From: Cavia porcellus
Lineage: Eukaryota > Chordata > Mammalia > Rodentia > Caviidae
Direction: 5' to 3'
NCBI RefSeq assembly: GCF_034190915.1
Contig: NW_026947627.1
Span: 496,001-560,000 of the forward strand
Length of the DNA: 64,000 nucleotides
Part shown: one piece after another, positions 26,096-41,300 of the stretch
How positions within the stretch are numbered: position 1 is the stretch's first letter
How the letters are laid out: each line of letters begins with the position of its first letter
Made by a program: the position numbers and the translations under genes
Notes under the pieces: model-generated
Database searches by the model: none
What the model saw: the letters and a program-made list of their open reading frames with translations, nothing else
Told to the model about the DNA's origin: nothing

Positions 26096-28172
26096 GATGT
26101 TTTTCTCACTGCTACTAGTGAATCTGATGTAACACACACCCATACAATGCGCACCACCCCGTGATGTTTTTCTCACTCCTACTAGTGAATCTGATGTAAC
26201 ACACACCCATACAATGCGCACCACCCCGTGATGTTTTTCTCACTCCTACTAGTGAATCTGATGTAACACACACCCATACAATGCGCACCACCCCGTGATG
26301 TTTTTCTCACTCCTACTAGTGAATCTGATGTAACACACACCCATACAATGCGCACCACCCCGTGATGTTTTTCTCACACCTGCTAGTGAATCTGATGTAA
26401 CACACACCCATACAATGCGCACCACCCCGTGATGTTTTTCTCACTCCTGCTAGTGAATCTGATGTAACACACACCCATACAATGCGCACCACCCCGTGAT
26501 GTTTTTCTCACTCCTGCTAGTGAATCTGATGTAACACACACCCATACAATGCGCACCACCCCGTGATGTTTTTCTCACTCTTGCTAGTGAATCTGATGTA
26601 ACACACACCCATACAATGCGCACCACCCCGTGATGTTTTTCTCACTGCTGCTAGTGAATGTGATGTAACACACACCCATACAATGCGCACCACCCCGTGA
26701 TGTTTTTCTCACTCCTGCTAGTGAATCTAATGTAACACACACCCATACAATGCGCACCACCCCGTGATGTTTTTCTCACTCCTGCTAGTGAATCTAATGT
26801 AACACACACCCATACAATGCGCACCACCCCGTGATGTTTTTCTCACTCCTGCCAGTGAATCTAATGTAACACACACCCATACAATGCGCACCACCCCGTG
26901 ATGTTTTTCTCACTCCTGCTGGTGAATGTAATGTAACACACACCCATAAAAGGCGCACCACCCCGTGATGTTTTTCTCACTCCTGCTAGTGAATGTAATG
27001 TAACACACACCCATACAAGGCGCACCACCCCGTGATGTTTTTCTCACCCCTGCTAGTGAATGTAATGTAACACACACCCATACAAGGCGCACCACCCCGT
27101 GATGTTTTTCTCACTCCTACTAGTGAATGTAATGTAACACACACCCATACAATGCGCACCACCCCGTGATGTTTTTCTCACCCCTACTAGTGAATGTAAT
27201 GTAACACACACCCATACAAGGCGCACCACCCCGTGATGTTTTTCTCACCCCTACTAGTGAATGTAATGTAACACACACCCATACAAGGCGCACCACCCCG
27301 TGATGTTTTTCTCACTCCTACTAGTGAAAGTAATGTAACACACACCCATACAAGGCGCACCAAACCGTGATGTTTTTCTCACTCCTACTAGTGAATCTAA
27401 TGTAACACACACCCATACAAGGCGCACCACCCCGTGATGTTTTTCTCACTGCTACTAGTGAATCTAATGTAACACACACCCATACAATGCGCACCACCCC
27501 GTGATGTTTTTCTCACTCCTACTAGTGAATGTAATGTAACACACACCCATACAAGTCGCACCACCCCGTGATGTTTTTCTCACTCCTACTAGTGAATGTA
27601 ATGTAACACACACCCATACAAGGCGCACCACCCCGTGATGTTTTTCTCACTCCTACTAGTGAATCTAACGTAACACACACCCATACAATGCGCACCACCC
27701 CGAGATGATTTTCTCACTCCTACTAGTGAATGTAATGTAACACACACCCATACAATGCGCACCACCTCGTGATGTTTTTCAAACTCCTACTAGTGAATGT
27801 AATGTAACACACACCCATACAATGCGCACCACCCCGTGATGTTTTTCTCACTCCTACTAGTGAATCTAATGTAACACACACCCATACAATGCTCACCACC
27901 CCGTGATGTTTTTCTCACTGCTACTAGTGAATGTAATGTAACACACACCCATACAATGCGCACCACCCCGTGATGTTTTTCTCACTCCTACTAGTGAATG
28001 TAATGTAACACACACCCATACAAGGCGCACCACCCCGTGATGTTTTTCTCACTCCTACTAGTGAATGTAATGTAACACACACCCATACAATGCGCACCAC
28101 CCCGTGATGTTTTTCTCACTCCTACTAGTGAATCTAATGTAACACACACCCATACAATGCGCACCACCACGT
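26096..28172 (+). repeat. HOR block F, copy 1
   Basis: The block opens with eight CTGATG monomers, then one GCTGCTAG monomer, CTGCTAG monomers including CTGCTGGTG (26910 area), CACCCCT monomers, a CCAAACCGTG monomer at 27360, ACAAGTCGC at 27550, a CCGAGATGATTTT junction near 27700 and a TTCAAACTCC monomer near 27780. The same order recurs in copy 3 with an offset of 4622 at CCAAACC. All monomers are 67 bp. Confidence 0.84.
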
Positions 28173-29780
28173 GATGTTTTTCTCACTCCTACTAGTGAAT
28201 CTAATGTAACACACACCCATACAATGCGCACCACCCCGTGATGTTTTTCTCACTCCTACTAGTGAATCTAATGTAACACACACCCATACAATGCGCACCA
28301 CCCCGTGATGTTTTTCTCACTCCTACTAGTGAATGTAATTTAACACACACCCATACAATGCCCACCACCCCGTGATGTTTTTCTCACTCCTACTAGTGAA
28401 TGTAATGTAACACACACCCATACAAGGCGCACCACCCCGTGATGTTTTTCTCACTCCTACTAGTGAATCTAATGTAACACACACCCATACAAGGCGCACC
28501 ACCCCGTGATGTTTTTCTCACTGCTACTAGTGAATCTAATGTAACACACAGCCCTACAAGGCGCACCACCCCGTGATGTTTTTCTCACTGCTACTAGTGA
28601 ATCTGATGTAACACACACCCATACAATGCGCACCACCCCGTGATGTTTTTCTCACTCCTACTAGTGAATCTGATGTAACACACACCCATACAATGCGCAC
28701 CACCCCGTGATGTTTTTCTCACTGCTACTAGTGAATCTGATGTAACACACACCCATACAATGCGCACCACCCCGTGATGTTTTTCTCACTCCTACTAGTG
28801 AATCTGATGTAACACACACCCATACAATGCGCACCACCCCGTGATGTTTTTCTCACACCTGCTAGTGAATCTGATGTAACACACACCCATACAATGCGCA
28901 CCACCCCGTGATGTTTTTCTCACTCCTGCTAGTGAATCTGATGTAACACACACCCATACAATGCGCACCACCCCGTGATGTTTTTCTCACTCCTGCTAGT
29001 GAATCTGATGTAACACACACCCATACAATGCGCACCACCCCGTGATGTTTTTCTCACTCCTGCTAGTGAATCTGATGTAACACACACCCATACAATGCGC
29101 ACCACCCCGTGATGTTTTTCTCACTCCTGCTAGTGAATCTAATGTAACACACACCCATACAATGCGCACCACCCCGTGATGTTTTTCTCACTCCTGCTAG
29201 TGAATCTAATGTAACACACACCCATACAATGCGCACCACCCCGCGATGTTTTTCTCACTCCTGCTAGTGAATCTAATGTAACACACACCCATACAATGCG
29301 CACCACCCCGTGATGTTTTTCTCACTCCTGCTGGTGAACGTAATGTAACACACACCCATAAAAGGCGCACCACCCCGTGATGTTTTTCTCACTCCTGCTA
29401 GTGAATGTAATGTAACACACACCCATACAAGGCGAACCACCCCGTGATGTTTTTCTCACCCCTGCTAGTGAATGTAATGTAACACACACCCATAAAAGGC
29501 GCACCACCCCGTGATGTTTTTCTCACCCCTACTAGTGAATGTAATGTAACACACACCCATACAATGCGCACCACCCCGTGATGTTTTTCTCACCCCTACT
29601 AGTGAATGTAATGTAACACACACCCATACAAGGCGCACCACCCCGTGATGTTTTTCTCACCCCTACTAGTGAATGTAATGTAACACACACCCATACAAGG
29701 CGCACCACCCCGTGATGTTTTTCTCACTCCTACTAGTGAAAGTAATGTAACACACACCCATACAATGCGCACAACCACGT
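28173..29780 (+). repeat. HOR block F, copy 2 (1608 bp, 24 monomers)
   Basis: It begins right after a CCACGTG junction, and the equivalent junction recurs exactly 24 monomers later at 29781. It carries TAATTTAAC with AATGCCC, the AGCCCTAC monomer (28550), eight CTGATG monomers, and the CTGCTGGTGAACG monomer. Relative to copy 3 it lacks nine monomers that carry the core of block A. The GCTGCTAG monomer of copy 1 is also missing. Confidence 0.84.
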
Positions 29781-32526
29781 GATGTTTTTCTCACTCCTAC
29801 TAGTGAATCTAATGTAACACACACCCATACAATGCGCACCACCCCGTGATGTTTTTCTCACTCCTACTAGTGAATCTAATGTAACACACACCCATACAAT
29901 GCGCACCACCCCGTGATGTTTTTCTCACTCCTACTAGTGAATGTAATTTAACACACACCCATACAATGCCCACCACCCCGTGATGTTTTTCTCACTCCTA
30001 CTAGTGAATGTAATGTAACACACACTCATACAAGGCGCACCACCCCGTGATGTTTTTCTCACTCCTACTAGTGAATCTAATGTAACACACACCCATACAA
30101 GGCGCACCACCCCGTGATGTTTTTCTCACTCCTACTATTGAATGTAATGTAACACACACCCATACAAGGCGCACCACCCCGTGATGTTTTTCTCACTCCT
30201 ACTAGTGAATGTAATGTAACACACACCCATACAAGGCGCACCACCCCGTGATGTTTTTCTCACTCCTACTAGTGAATCTAATGTAACACACACCCATACA
30301 AGGCGCACACCCCGTGATGTTTTTCTCACTGCTACTACTGAATCTAATGTAACACACAGCCCTAAAAGGCGCACCACCCCGTGATGTATTTCTCACTGCT
30401 ACTAGTGAATCTAATGTAATACACACCCATACAAGGCGCACCACCCCGTGATATTTTTCTCACTGCTACTAGTGAATCTAATGTAACACACACCCATACA
30501 AGGCGCACCACCCCGTGATGTTTTTCTCACTCCTACTAGTGAATCTAATGTAACACACACCCATACAAGGCGCACCACCCCGTGATGTTTTTCTCACTCC
30601 TACTAGTGAATGTAATGTAACACACACCCATACAAGGCGCACCACCCCGTGATGTTTTTCTCACTCCTACTAGTGAATCTAATGTAACACACACCCATAC
30701 AAGGCGCACCACCCCGTGATGTTTTTCTCACTGCTACTAGTGAATCTAATGTAACACACAGCCCTACAAGGCGCACCACCCCGTGATGTTTTTCTCACTG
30801 CTACTAGTGAATCTGATGTAACACACACCCATACAATGCGCACCACCCCGTGATGTTTTTCTCACTCCTACTAGTGAATCTGATGTAACACACACCCATA
30901 CAATGCGCACCACCCCGTGATGTTTTTCTCACTCCTACTAGTGAATCTGATGTAACACACACCCATACAATGCGCACCACCCCGTGATGTTTTTCTCACT
31001 CCTACTAGTGAATCTGATGTAACACACACCCATACAATGCGCACCACCCCGTGATGTTTTTCTCACACCTGCTAGTGAATCTGATGTAACACACACCCAT
31101 ACAATGCGCACCACCCCGTGATGTTTTTCTCACTCCTGCTAGTGAATCTGATGTAACACACACCCATACAATGCGCACCACCCCGTGATGTTTTTCTCAC
31201 TCCTGCTAGTGAATCTGATGTAACACACACCCATACAATGCGCACCACCCCGTGATGTTTTTCTCACTCCTGCTAGTGAATCTGATGTAACACACACCCA
31301 TACAATGCGCACCACCCCGTGATGTTTTTCTCACTCCTGCTAGTGAATCTAATGTAACACACACCCATACAATGCGCACCACCCCGTGATGTTTTTCTCA
31401 CTCCTGCTAGTGAATCTAATGTAACACACACCCATACAATGCGCACCACCCCGCGATGTTTTTCTCACTCCTGCTAGTGAATCTAATGTAACACACACCC
31501 ATACAATGCGCACCACCCCGTGATGTTTTTCTCACTCCTGCTGGTGAACGTAATGTAACACACACCCATAAAAGGCGCACCACCCCGTGATGTTTTTCTC
31601 ACTCCTGCTAGTGAATGTAATGTAACACACACCCATACAAGGCGCACCACCCCGTGATGTTTTTCTCACCCCTGCTAGTGAATGTAATGTAACACACACC
31701 CATACAAGGCGCACCACCCCGTGATGTTTTTCTCACCCCTACTAGTGAATGTAATGTAACACACACCCATACAATGCGCACCACCCCGTGATGTTTTTCT
31801 CACCCCTACTAGTGAATGTAATGTAACACACACCCATACAAGGCGCACCACCCCGTGATGTTTTTCTCACCCCTACTAGTGAATGTAATGTAACACACAC
31901 CCATACAAGGCGCACCACCCCGTGATGTTTTTCTCACTCCTACTAGTGAAAGTAATGTAACACACACCCATACAAGGCGCACCAAACCGTGATGTTTTTC
32001 TCACTCCTACTAGTGAATCTAATGTAACACACACCCATACAAGGCGCACCACCCCGTGATGTTTTTCTCACTGCTACTAGTGAATCTAATGTAACACACA
32101 CCCATACAATGCGCACCACCCCGTGATGTTTTTCTCACTCCTACTAGTGAATGTAATGTAACACACACCCATACAAGTCGCACCACCCCGTGATGTTTTT
32201 CTCACTCCTACTAGTGAATGTAATGTAACACACACCCATACAAGGCGCACCACCCCGTGATGTTTTTCTCACTCCTATTAGTGAATCTAACGTAACACAC
32301 ACCCATACAATGCGCACCACCCCGAGATGATTTTCTCACTCCTACTAGTGAATGTAATGTAACACACACCCATACAATGCGCACCACCTCGTGATGTTTT
32401 TCAAACTCCTACTAGTGAATGTAATGTAACACACACCCATACAATGCGCACCACCCCGTGATGTTTTTCTCACTCCTACTAGTGAATCTAATGTAACACA
32501 CACCCATACAATGCACACCACCCCGT
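29781..32526 (+). repeat. HOR block A copy 4 joined to block F copy 3
   Basis: The first kilobase repeats A3 from 25092 at an offset of 4689, with a 66-bp monomer at 30250-30315, GATATTTTT at 30450 and AGCCCTAC at 30760. It then continues into the CTGATG run and the F series through CCAAACCGTG (31980), ACAAGTCGC and TTCAAACTCC. The offset from copy 2 is 2210 bp. The A-plus-F order is the same as at 23820-27904, so these were probably copied as one longer piece. Confidence 0.85.
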
Positions 32527-34330
32527 GATGTTTTTCTCACTCCTACTACTGAGTCTAATGTAACACACACCCATACAATGCGCACCACCACGTGATGTTT
32601 TTCTCACTCCTACTAGTGAATCTAATGTAACACACACCCATACAAGGCGCACCACCCCGTGATGTTTTTCTCACTCCTACTAGTGAATCTAATGTAACAC
32701 AAACCCATACAAGGCGCAACACCCCGTGATGTTTTTCTCACTCCTACTAGTGAATCTAATGTAACACACACCCATACAATGCGCACCACCCCGTGATGTT
32801 TTTCTCACTCCTACTAGTGAATCTAATGAAACACACACCCATACAATGCGCACCACCCCGTGATGTTTTTCTCACTCCTACTAGTGAATGTAATGTAACA
32901 CACACCCATACAATGCGCACCACCCCGTGATGTTTTTCTCACTCCTACTAGTGAATGTAACACACACCCATACAATGCGCACCACCCCGTGATGATTTTC
33001 TCACTCCTACTAGTGAAAGTAATGTAACACACACCCATACAATGCGCACCACCCCGTGATGTTTTTCTCACCCCTACTAGTGAATGTAATGTAACACACA
33101 CCCATACAATGCGCACCACCCCGTGATGTTTTTCTCACTGCTACTAGTGAATCTAATGTAACACACACCCATACAATACGCACCACCCCGTGATGTTTTT
33201 CTCACTGCTACTAGTGAATCTAATGTAACACACACCCATACAATGCGCATCACCCCGTTATGTTTTTCTCACTGCTACTAGTGAATCTAATGTAACACAC
33301 ACCCATACAATGCGCACCACCCCGTGATGTTTTTCTCACTCCTACTAGTGAATCTAATGTAACACACACCCATGCAATGCGCACCACCCCGTGATGTTTT
33401 TCTCACTCCTACTAGTGAATGTAACGTAACACACACCCATACAACGCGCACCACCCCGTGATGTTTTTCTCACTCCTACTAGTGAATGTAATGTAACACA
33501 CACCCATACAATGCGCACCACCCCGTGATGTTTTTCTCACTCCTACTAATGAATCTAATGTAACACACACCCATAAAATGCGCACCAGCCCGTGATGTTT
33601 TTCTCACTCCTACTAGTGAATCTGATGTAACACACACCCATACAATGCGCACCACCCCGTGATGTTTTTCTCACTGCTACTAGTGAATGTAATGTAACAC
33701 ACACCCATACAATGCGCACCACCCCGTGATGTTTTTCTCACTGCTACTAGTGAATGTAATGTAACACACACCCATACAATGCGCACCACCCCGTGATGTT
33801 TTTCTCACTGCTACTAGTGAATGTAATGTAACACACACCCATACAATGCCCACCACCCCGTGATGTTTATCTCACTCCTACTAGTGAATGTAATGTAACA
33901 CACACCCATACAATGCGCACCACCCCGTGATGTTTTTCTCACTCCTACTAGTGAATGTAATGTAACACACACCCATACAATGCGCACCACCCCGTGATGT
34001 TTTTCTCACTCCTACTAGTGAATGTAATGTAACACACACCCATACAATGCGCACCACCCCGTGATGTTTTTCTCACTGCTACTAGTGAATCTAATGTAAC
34101 ACACACCCATACAATGCGCACCACCCCGTGATGTTTTTCTCACTGCTACTAGTGAATCTAATGTAACACAAACCCATACAATGCGCACCGCCCCGTGATG
34201 TTTTTCTCACTGCTACTAGTGAATCTAATGTAACACACACCCATACAATGCGCACCGCCCCGTGATGTTTTTCTCACTGCTACTAGTGAATCTAATGTAA
34301 CACACACCCATACAATGCGCACCGCCCCGT
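32527..34330 (+). repeat. Transition block I, with a 62-bp monomer
   Basis: This block links the left mosaic to the right-hand series. It holds CTACTGAGTC, CAAACCCATACAAGG followed by GGCGCAACACC (near 32701), a 62-bp monomer at 32929-32990, CCGTTATG, CCAGCCCGTG (33580), and then the GCTAC/ACCGCC group leading into the first 65-mer of the series. The 32.6-33.2 kb part recurs at about 51.7-52.3 kb at an offset of 19071. The CCAGCCCGTG part recurs at about 36125 and 40140. Confidence 0.82.
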
Positions 34331-37300
34331 GATGTTTCTCACTGCTACTAGTGAATCTGATGTAACACACACCCATACAATGCGCACCACCCTGTGATGT
34401 TTTTCTCACTCCTGCTAGTGAATCTGATGTAACACACACCCATACAATGCGCACCACCTCGTGATGTTTTTCTCACTGCTGCTAGCGAATGTGATGTAAC
34501 ACACACCCATACAATGCGCACCACCCCGTGATGTTTTTCTCACTCCTGCTAGTGAATCTAATGTAACACACACCCATACAATGCGCACCACCCCGTGATG
34601 TTTTTCTCACTCCTGCTAGTGAATCTAATGTAACACACACCCATACAATGCGCACCACCCCGTGATGTTTTTCTCACTCCTGCTAGTGAATGTAATGTAA
34701 CACACACCCATACAATGCGCACCACCCCGTGATGTTTTTCTCACTCCTGCTAGTGAATGTAATGTAACACACACCCATACAAGGCGCACCACCCCGTGAT
34801 GTTTTTCTCACTCCTGCTAGTGAATGTAATGTAACACACACCCATACAAGGCGCACCACCCCGTGATGTTTTTCTCACCCCTGCTAGTGAATGTAATGTA
34901 ACACACACCCATACAAGGCGCACCACCCCGTGATGTTTTTCTCACCCCTACTAGTGAATGTAATGTAACACACACCCATATAATGCGCACCACCCCGTGA
35001 TGTTTTTCTCACCCCTACTAGTGAATGTAATGTAACACACACCCATACAGGGCGCACCACCCCGTGATGTTTTTCTCACCCCTACTAGTGAATGTAATGT
35101 AACACACACCCATACAAGGCGCACCACCCCGTGATGTTTTTCTCACCCCTACTAGTGAATGTAATGTAACACACACCCATACAAGGCGCACCACCCCGTG
35201 ATGTTTTTCTCACTCCTACTAGTGAATCTAATGTAACACACACCCATACAAGGCGCACCACCCCGTGATGTTTTTCTCACTCCTACTAGTGAATGTAATG
35301 TAACACACACCCATACAAGGCGCACCACCCCGTGATGTTTTTCTCACTCCTACTAGTGAATGTAATGTAACACACACCCATACAAGGCGCACCACCCCGT
35401 GATGTTTTTCTCACTCCTACTAGTGAATCTAATGTAACACACACACATACAAGGCGCACCACCCCGTGATGATTTTCTCCCTCCTACTAGTGAATCTAAT
35501 GTAACACACACCCATACAATGCGCACCACCCCATGATGATTTTCTCACTCCTACTAGTGAATGTAATGTAACACACACCCATACAATGCGCACCACCCCG
35601 TGATGTTTTTCTCACTCCTGCTAGTGAATGTAATGTAACACACACCCATACAAGGCGCACCACCCCGTGATGTTTTTCTCACTCCTGCTAGTGAATGTAA
35701 TGTAACACACACCCATACAAGGCGCACCACCCCGTGATGTTTTTCTCACCCCTGCTAGTGAATGTAATGTAACACACACCCATACAATGCGCAACACCCC
35801 GTTATGTTTTTCTCACTGCTACTAGTGAATCTAATGTAACACACACCCATACAATGCGCACCACCCCGTGATGTTTTTCTCACTCCTACTAGTGAATCTA
35901 ATGTAACACACACCCATGCAATGCGCACCACCCCGTGATGTTTTTCTCACTCCTACTAGTGAATGTAATGTAACACACACCCATACAATGCGCACCACCC
36001 CGTGATGTTTTTCTCACTCCTACTAGTGAATGTAATGTAACACACACCCATACAATGCGCACCACCCCGTGATGTTTTTCTCACTCCTACTAATGAATCT
36101 AATGTAACACACACCCATAAAATGCGCACCAGCCCGTGATGTTTTTCTCACTCCTACTAGTGAATCTGATGTAACACACACCCATACAATGCGCACCACC
36201 CCGTGATGTTTTTCTCACTCCTACTAGTGAATCTGATGTAACACACACCCATACAATGCGCACCACCCCGTGATGTTTTTCTCACTCCTACTAGTGAATC
36301 TAATGTAACACACAACCATACAAGGCGCACCACCGCGTGATGTTTTTCTCACTGCTACTACTGAATCTAATGTAACACACACCCATACATTGCGCACCAC
36401 CCCAGGATGTTTTTCTCACTCCTACTAGTGAATCTAATGTAACACACACCCATACAATGCGCACCACTCCGTGATGTTTTTCTCACTCCTACTAGTGAAT
36501 CTAATGTAACACACACCCATACAATGCGCACCACCCGGTGATGTTTTTCTTACTCCTACTAGTGAATCTAATGTAACACACACCCATACAATGCGCACCA
36601 CTCCGTGATGTTTTTCTCACTCCTACTAGTGAATCTAATGTAACACACACCCATACAATGCGCACCACCCCGTGATGTTTTTCTCACTCCTACTAGTGAA
36701 TGTAATGTAACACACTCCCATACAATGCGCACCACCCCGTGATGTTTTTCTCACTCCTACTAGTGAATGTAATGTAACACACACCCATACAATGCGCACC
36801 ACCCCGTGATGTATTTCTCACTCCTACTAGTGAATGTAATGTAACACACACCCATACAATGCGCACAACCCCCTGATGTTTTTCTCACTCCTACTAGTGA
36901 ATGTAATGTAACACACACCCATACAATGCGTGCCACCCCGTGATGTTTTTCTCACTCCTTCTAGTGAATGTAATGTAACACACACCCATACAATGCGCAC
37001 CACCCCATGATGTTTTTCTCACTCCTACTAGTGAATGTAATGTAACACACACCCTTACAATGCGCACCACCCCGTGATGTTTTTCTCACCGCTACTAGTG
37101 TATGTAATGTAACACACACCCATACAATGCGCACCACCCCATGATGTTTTTCTCACCGCTACTAGTGAATCTAATGTAACACACACCCATACAATGCACA
37201 CCACCCCATGATGTTTTTCTCACTGCTACTAGTGAATCTAATGTAACACACACCCATACAATGCGCACCACCCCGTGTTTTTCTCACTCCTACTAGTGAA

Positions 37301-38345
37301 TCTAATGTAACACACACCCATACAATGCCCACCACCCCGTGATGTTTTTCTCACTGCTACTAGTGAATCTAATGTAACACACACCCATACAATGCGCACC
37401 ACCCCGTGATGTTTTTCTCACTGCTACTAGTGAATCTAATGTAACACACACCCATACAATGCGCACCACCCCGTGATGTTTTTCTCACTGCTAATAGTGA
37501 ATGTAATGTAACACACACCCATACAATGCGCACCACCCCGTGATGTTTTTCTCACTGCTACTAGTGAATCTAATGTAACACACACCCATACAATGCGCAC
37601 CACCCCGTGATGTTTTTCTCACTGCTACTAGTGAATGTAATGTAACACACACCCATACAATGCGCACCACCCCGTGATGTTTTTCTCACTGCTACTAGTG
37701 AATGTAATGTAACACACACCCATACAATGCGCACCACCCCGTGATGTTTTTCTCACTGCTACTAGTGAATGTAATGTAACACACCCCCATACAATGCGCA
37801 CCACCCCGTGATGTTTTTCTCACTGCTACTAGTGAATGTAATGTAACACACACCCATACAATGCCCACCACCCCGTGATGTTTATCTCACTCCTACTAGT
37901 GAATGTAATGTAACACACACCCATACAATGCGCACCACCCCGTGATGTTTTTCTCACTCCTACTAGTGAATGTAATGTAACACACACCCATACAATGCGC
38001 ACCACCCCGTGATGTTTTTCTCACTCCTACTAGTGAATGTAATGTAACACACACCCATACAATGCGCACCACCCCGTGATGTTTTTCTCACTGCTACTAG
38101 TGAATCTAATGTAACACACACCCATACAATGCGCACCACCCCGTGATGTTTTTCTCACTGCTACTAGTGAATCTAATGTAACACAAACCCATACAATGCG
38201 CACCGCCCCGTGATGTTTTTCTCACTGCTACTAGTGAATCTAATGTAACACACACCCATACAATGCGCACCGCCCCGTGATGTTTTTCTCACTGCTACTA
38301 GTGAATCTAATGTAACACACACCCATACAATGCGCACCGCCCCGT
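34331..38345 (+). repeat. Right-hand HOR unit B1 (4015 bp, 60 monomers)
   Basis: The unit starts with a 65-bp monomer (34331-34395) and ends where the next one starts. Order: CTGATG, GCTAGCGAATG, CTGCTAG run, CACCCCT run with ACAGGGCGC, GATTTTCTCCC, CCGTTATG, CCAGCCCGTG, CAACCATACAAGG, TACATTGCGC, ACTCCGTG, CTCCTTCTAG, CCCTTACAATG, a 64-bp monomer (37277-37340), then GCTAC monomers and ACCGCC monomers. B2 repeats this almost base for base. Noticed differences include T at 34981 against C at 38996, and A at 35533 against G at 39548. Confidence 0.9.
37277..37340 (+). repeat. 64-bp monomer class: 3 bp lost at the monomer junction
   Basis: CCGTGATGTTTTT reads CCGTGTTTTT, removing three bases between two TG dinucleotides. 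The members are 37277-37340, 41292-41355 and 44704-44767, one in each of units B1, B2 and B3. The spacings of 4015 and 3412 bp confirm the HOR alignment. Confidence 0.93.
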
Positions 38346-41300
38346 GATGTTTCTCACTGCTACTAGTGAATCTGATGTAACACACACCCATACAATGCGC
38401 ACCACCCTGTGATGTTTTTCTCACTCCTGCTAGTGAATCTGATGTAACACACACCCATACAATGCGCACCACCTCGTGATGTTTTTCTCACTGCTGCTAG
38501 CGAATGTGATGTAACACACACCCATACAATGCGCACCACCCCGTGATGTTTTTCTCACTCCTGCTAGTGAATCTAATGTAACACACACCCATACAATGCG
38601 CACCACCCCGTGATGTTTTTCTCACTCCTGCTAGTGAATCTAATGTAACACACACCCATACAATGCGCACCACCCCGTGATGTTTTTCTCACTCCTGCTA
38701 GTGAATGTAATGTAACACACACCCATACAATGCGCACCACCCCGTGATGTTTTTCTCACTCCTGCTAGTGAATGTAATGTAACACACACCCATACAAGGC
38801 GCACCACCCCGTGATGTTTTTCTCACTCCTGCTAGTGAATGTAATGTAACACACACCCATACAAGGCGCACCACCCCGTGATGTTTTTCTCACCCCTGCT
38901 AGTGAATGTAATGTAACACACACCCATACAAGGCGCACCACCCCGTGATGTTTTTCTCACCCCTACTAGTGAATGTAATGTAACACACACCCATACAATG
39001 CGCACCACCCCGTGATGTTTTTCTCACCCCTACTAGTGAATGTAATGTAACACACACCCATACAGGGCGCACCACCCCGTGATGTTTTTCTCACCCCTAC
39101 TAGTGAATGTAATGTAACACACACCCATACAAGGCGCACCACCCCGTGATGTTTTTCTCACCCCTACTAGTGAATGTAATGTAACACACACCCATACAAG
39201 GCGCACCACCCCGTGATGTTTTTCTCACTCCTACTAGTGAATCTAATGTAACACACACCCATACAAGGCGCACCACCCCGTGATGTTTTTCTCACTCCTA
39301 CTAGTGAATGTAATGTAACACACACCCATACAAGGCGCACCACCCCGTGATGTTTTTCTCACTCCTACTAGTGAATGTAATGTAACACACACCCATACAA
39401 GGCGCACCACCCCGTGATGTTTTTCTCACTCCTACTAGTGAATCTAATGTAACACACACACATACAAGGCGCACCACCCCGTGATGATTTTCTCCCTCCT
39501 ACTAGTGAATCTAATGTAACACACACCCATACAATGCGCACCACCCCGTGATGATTTTCTCACTCCTACTAGTGAATGTAATGTAACACACACCCATACA
39601 ATGCGCACCACCCCGTGATGTTTTTCTCACTCCTGCTAGTGAATGTAATGTAACACACACCCATACAAGGCGCACCACCCCGTGATGTTTTTCTCACTCC
39701 TGCTAGTGAATGTAATGTAACACACACCCATACAAGGCGCACCACCCCGTGATGTTTTTCTCACCCCTGCTAGTGAATGTAATGTAACACACACCCATAC
39801 AATGCGCAACACCCCGTTATGTTTTTCTCACTGCTACTAGTGAATCTAATGTAACACACACCCATACAATGCGCACCACCCCGTGATGTTTTTCTCACTC
39901 CTACTAGTGAATCTAATGTAACACACACCCATGCAATGCGCACCACCCCGTGATGTTTTTCTCACTCCTACTAGTGAATGTAATGTAACACACACCCATA
40001 CAATGCGCACCACCCCGTGATGTTTTTCTCACTCCTACTAGTGAATGTAATGTAACACACACCCATACAATGCGCACCACCCCGTGATGTTTTTCTCACT
40101 CCTACTAATGAATCTAATGTAACACACACCCATAAAATGCGCACCAGCCCGTGATGTTTTTCTCACTCCTACTAGTGAATCTGATGTAACACACACCCAT
40201 ACAATGCGCACCACCCCGTGATGTTTTTCTCACTCCTACTAGTGAATCTGATGTAACACACACCCATACAATGCGCACCACCCCGTGATGTTTTTCTCAC
40301 TCCTACTAGTGAATCTAATGTAACACACAACCATACAAGGCGCACCACCGCGTGATGTTTTTCTCACTGCTACTACTGAATCTAATGTAACACACACCCA
40401 TACATTGCGCACCACCCCAGGATGTTTTTCTCACTCCTACTAGTGAATCTAATGTAACACACACCCATACAATGCGCACCACTCCGTGATGTTTTTCTCA
40501 CTCCTACTAGTGAATCTAATGTAACACACACCCATACAATGCGCACCACCCGGTGATGTTTTTCTTACTCCTACTAGTGAATCTAATGTAACACACACCC
40601 ATACAATGCGCACCACTCCGTGATGTTTTTCTCACTCCTACTAGTGAATCTAATGTAACACACACCCATACAATGCGCACCACCCCGTGATGTTTTTCTC
40701 ACTCCTACTAGTGAATGTAATGTAACACACTCCCATACAATGCGCACCACCCCGTGATGTTTTTCTCACTCCTACTAGTGAATGTAATGTAACACACACC
40801 CATACAATGCGCACCACCCCGTGATGTATTTCTCACTCCTACTAGTGAATGTAATGTAACACACACCCATACAATGCGCACAACCCCCTGATGTTTTTCT
40901 CACTCCTACTAGTGAATGTAATGTAACACACACCCATACAATGCGTGCCACCCCGTGATGTTTTTCTCACTCCTTCTAGTGAATGTAATGTAACACACAC
41001 CCATACAATGCGCACCACCCCATGATGTTTTTCTCACTCCTACTAGTGAATGTAATGTAACACACACCCTTACAATGCGCACCACCCCGTGATGTTTTTC
41101 TCACCGCTACTAGTGTATGTAATGTAACACACACCCATACAATGCGCACCACCCCATGATGTTTTTCTCACCGCTACTAGTGAATCTAATGTAACACACA
41201 CCCATACAATGCACACCACCCCATGATGTTTTTCTCACTGCTACTAGTGAATCTAATGTAACACACACCCATACAATGCGCACCACCCCGTGTTTTTCTC

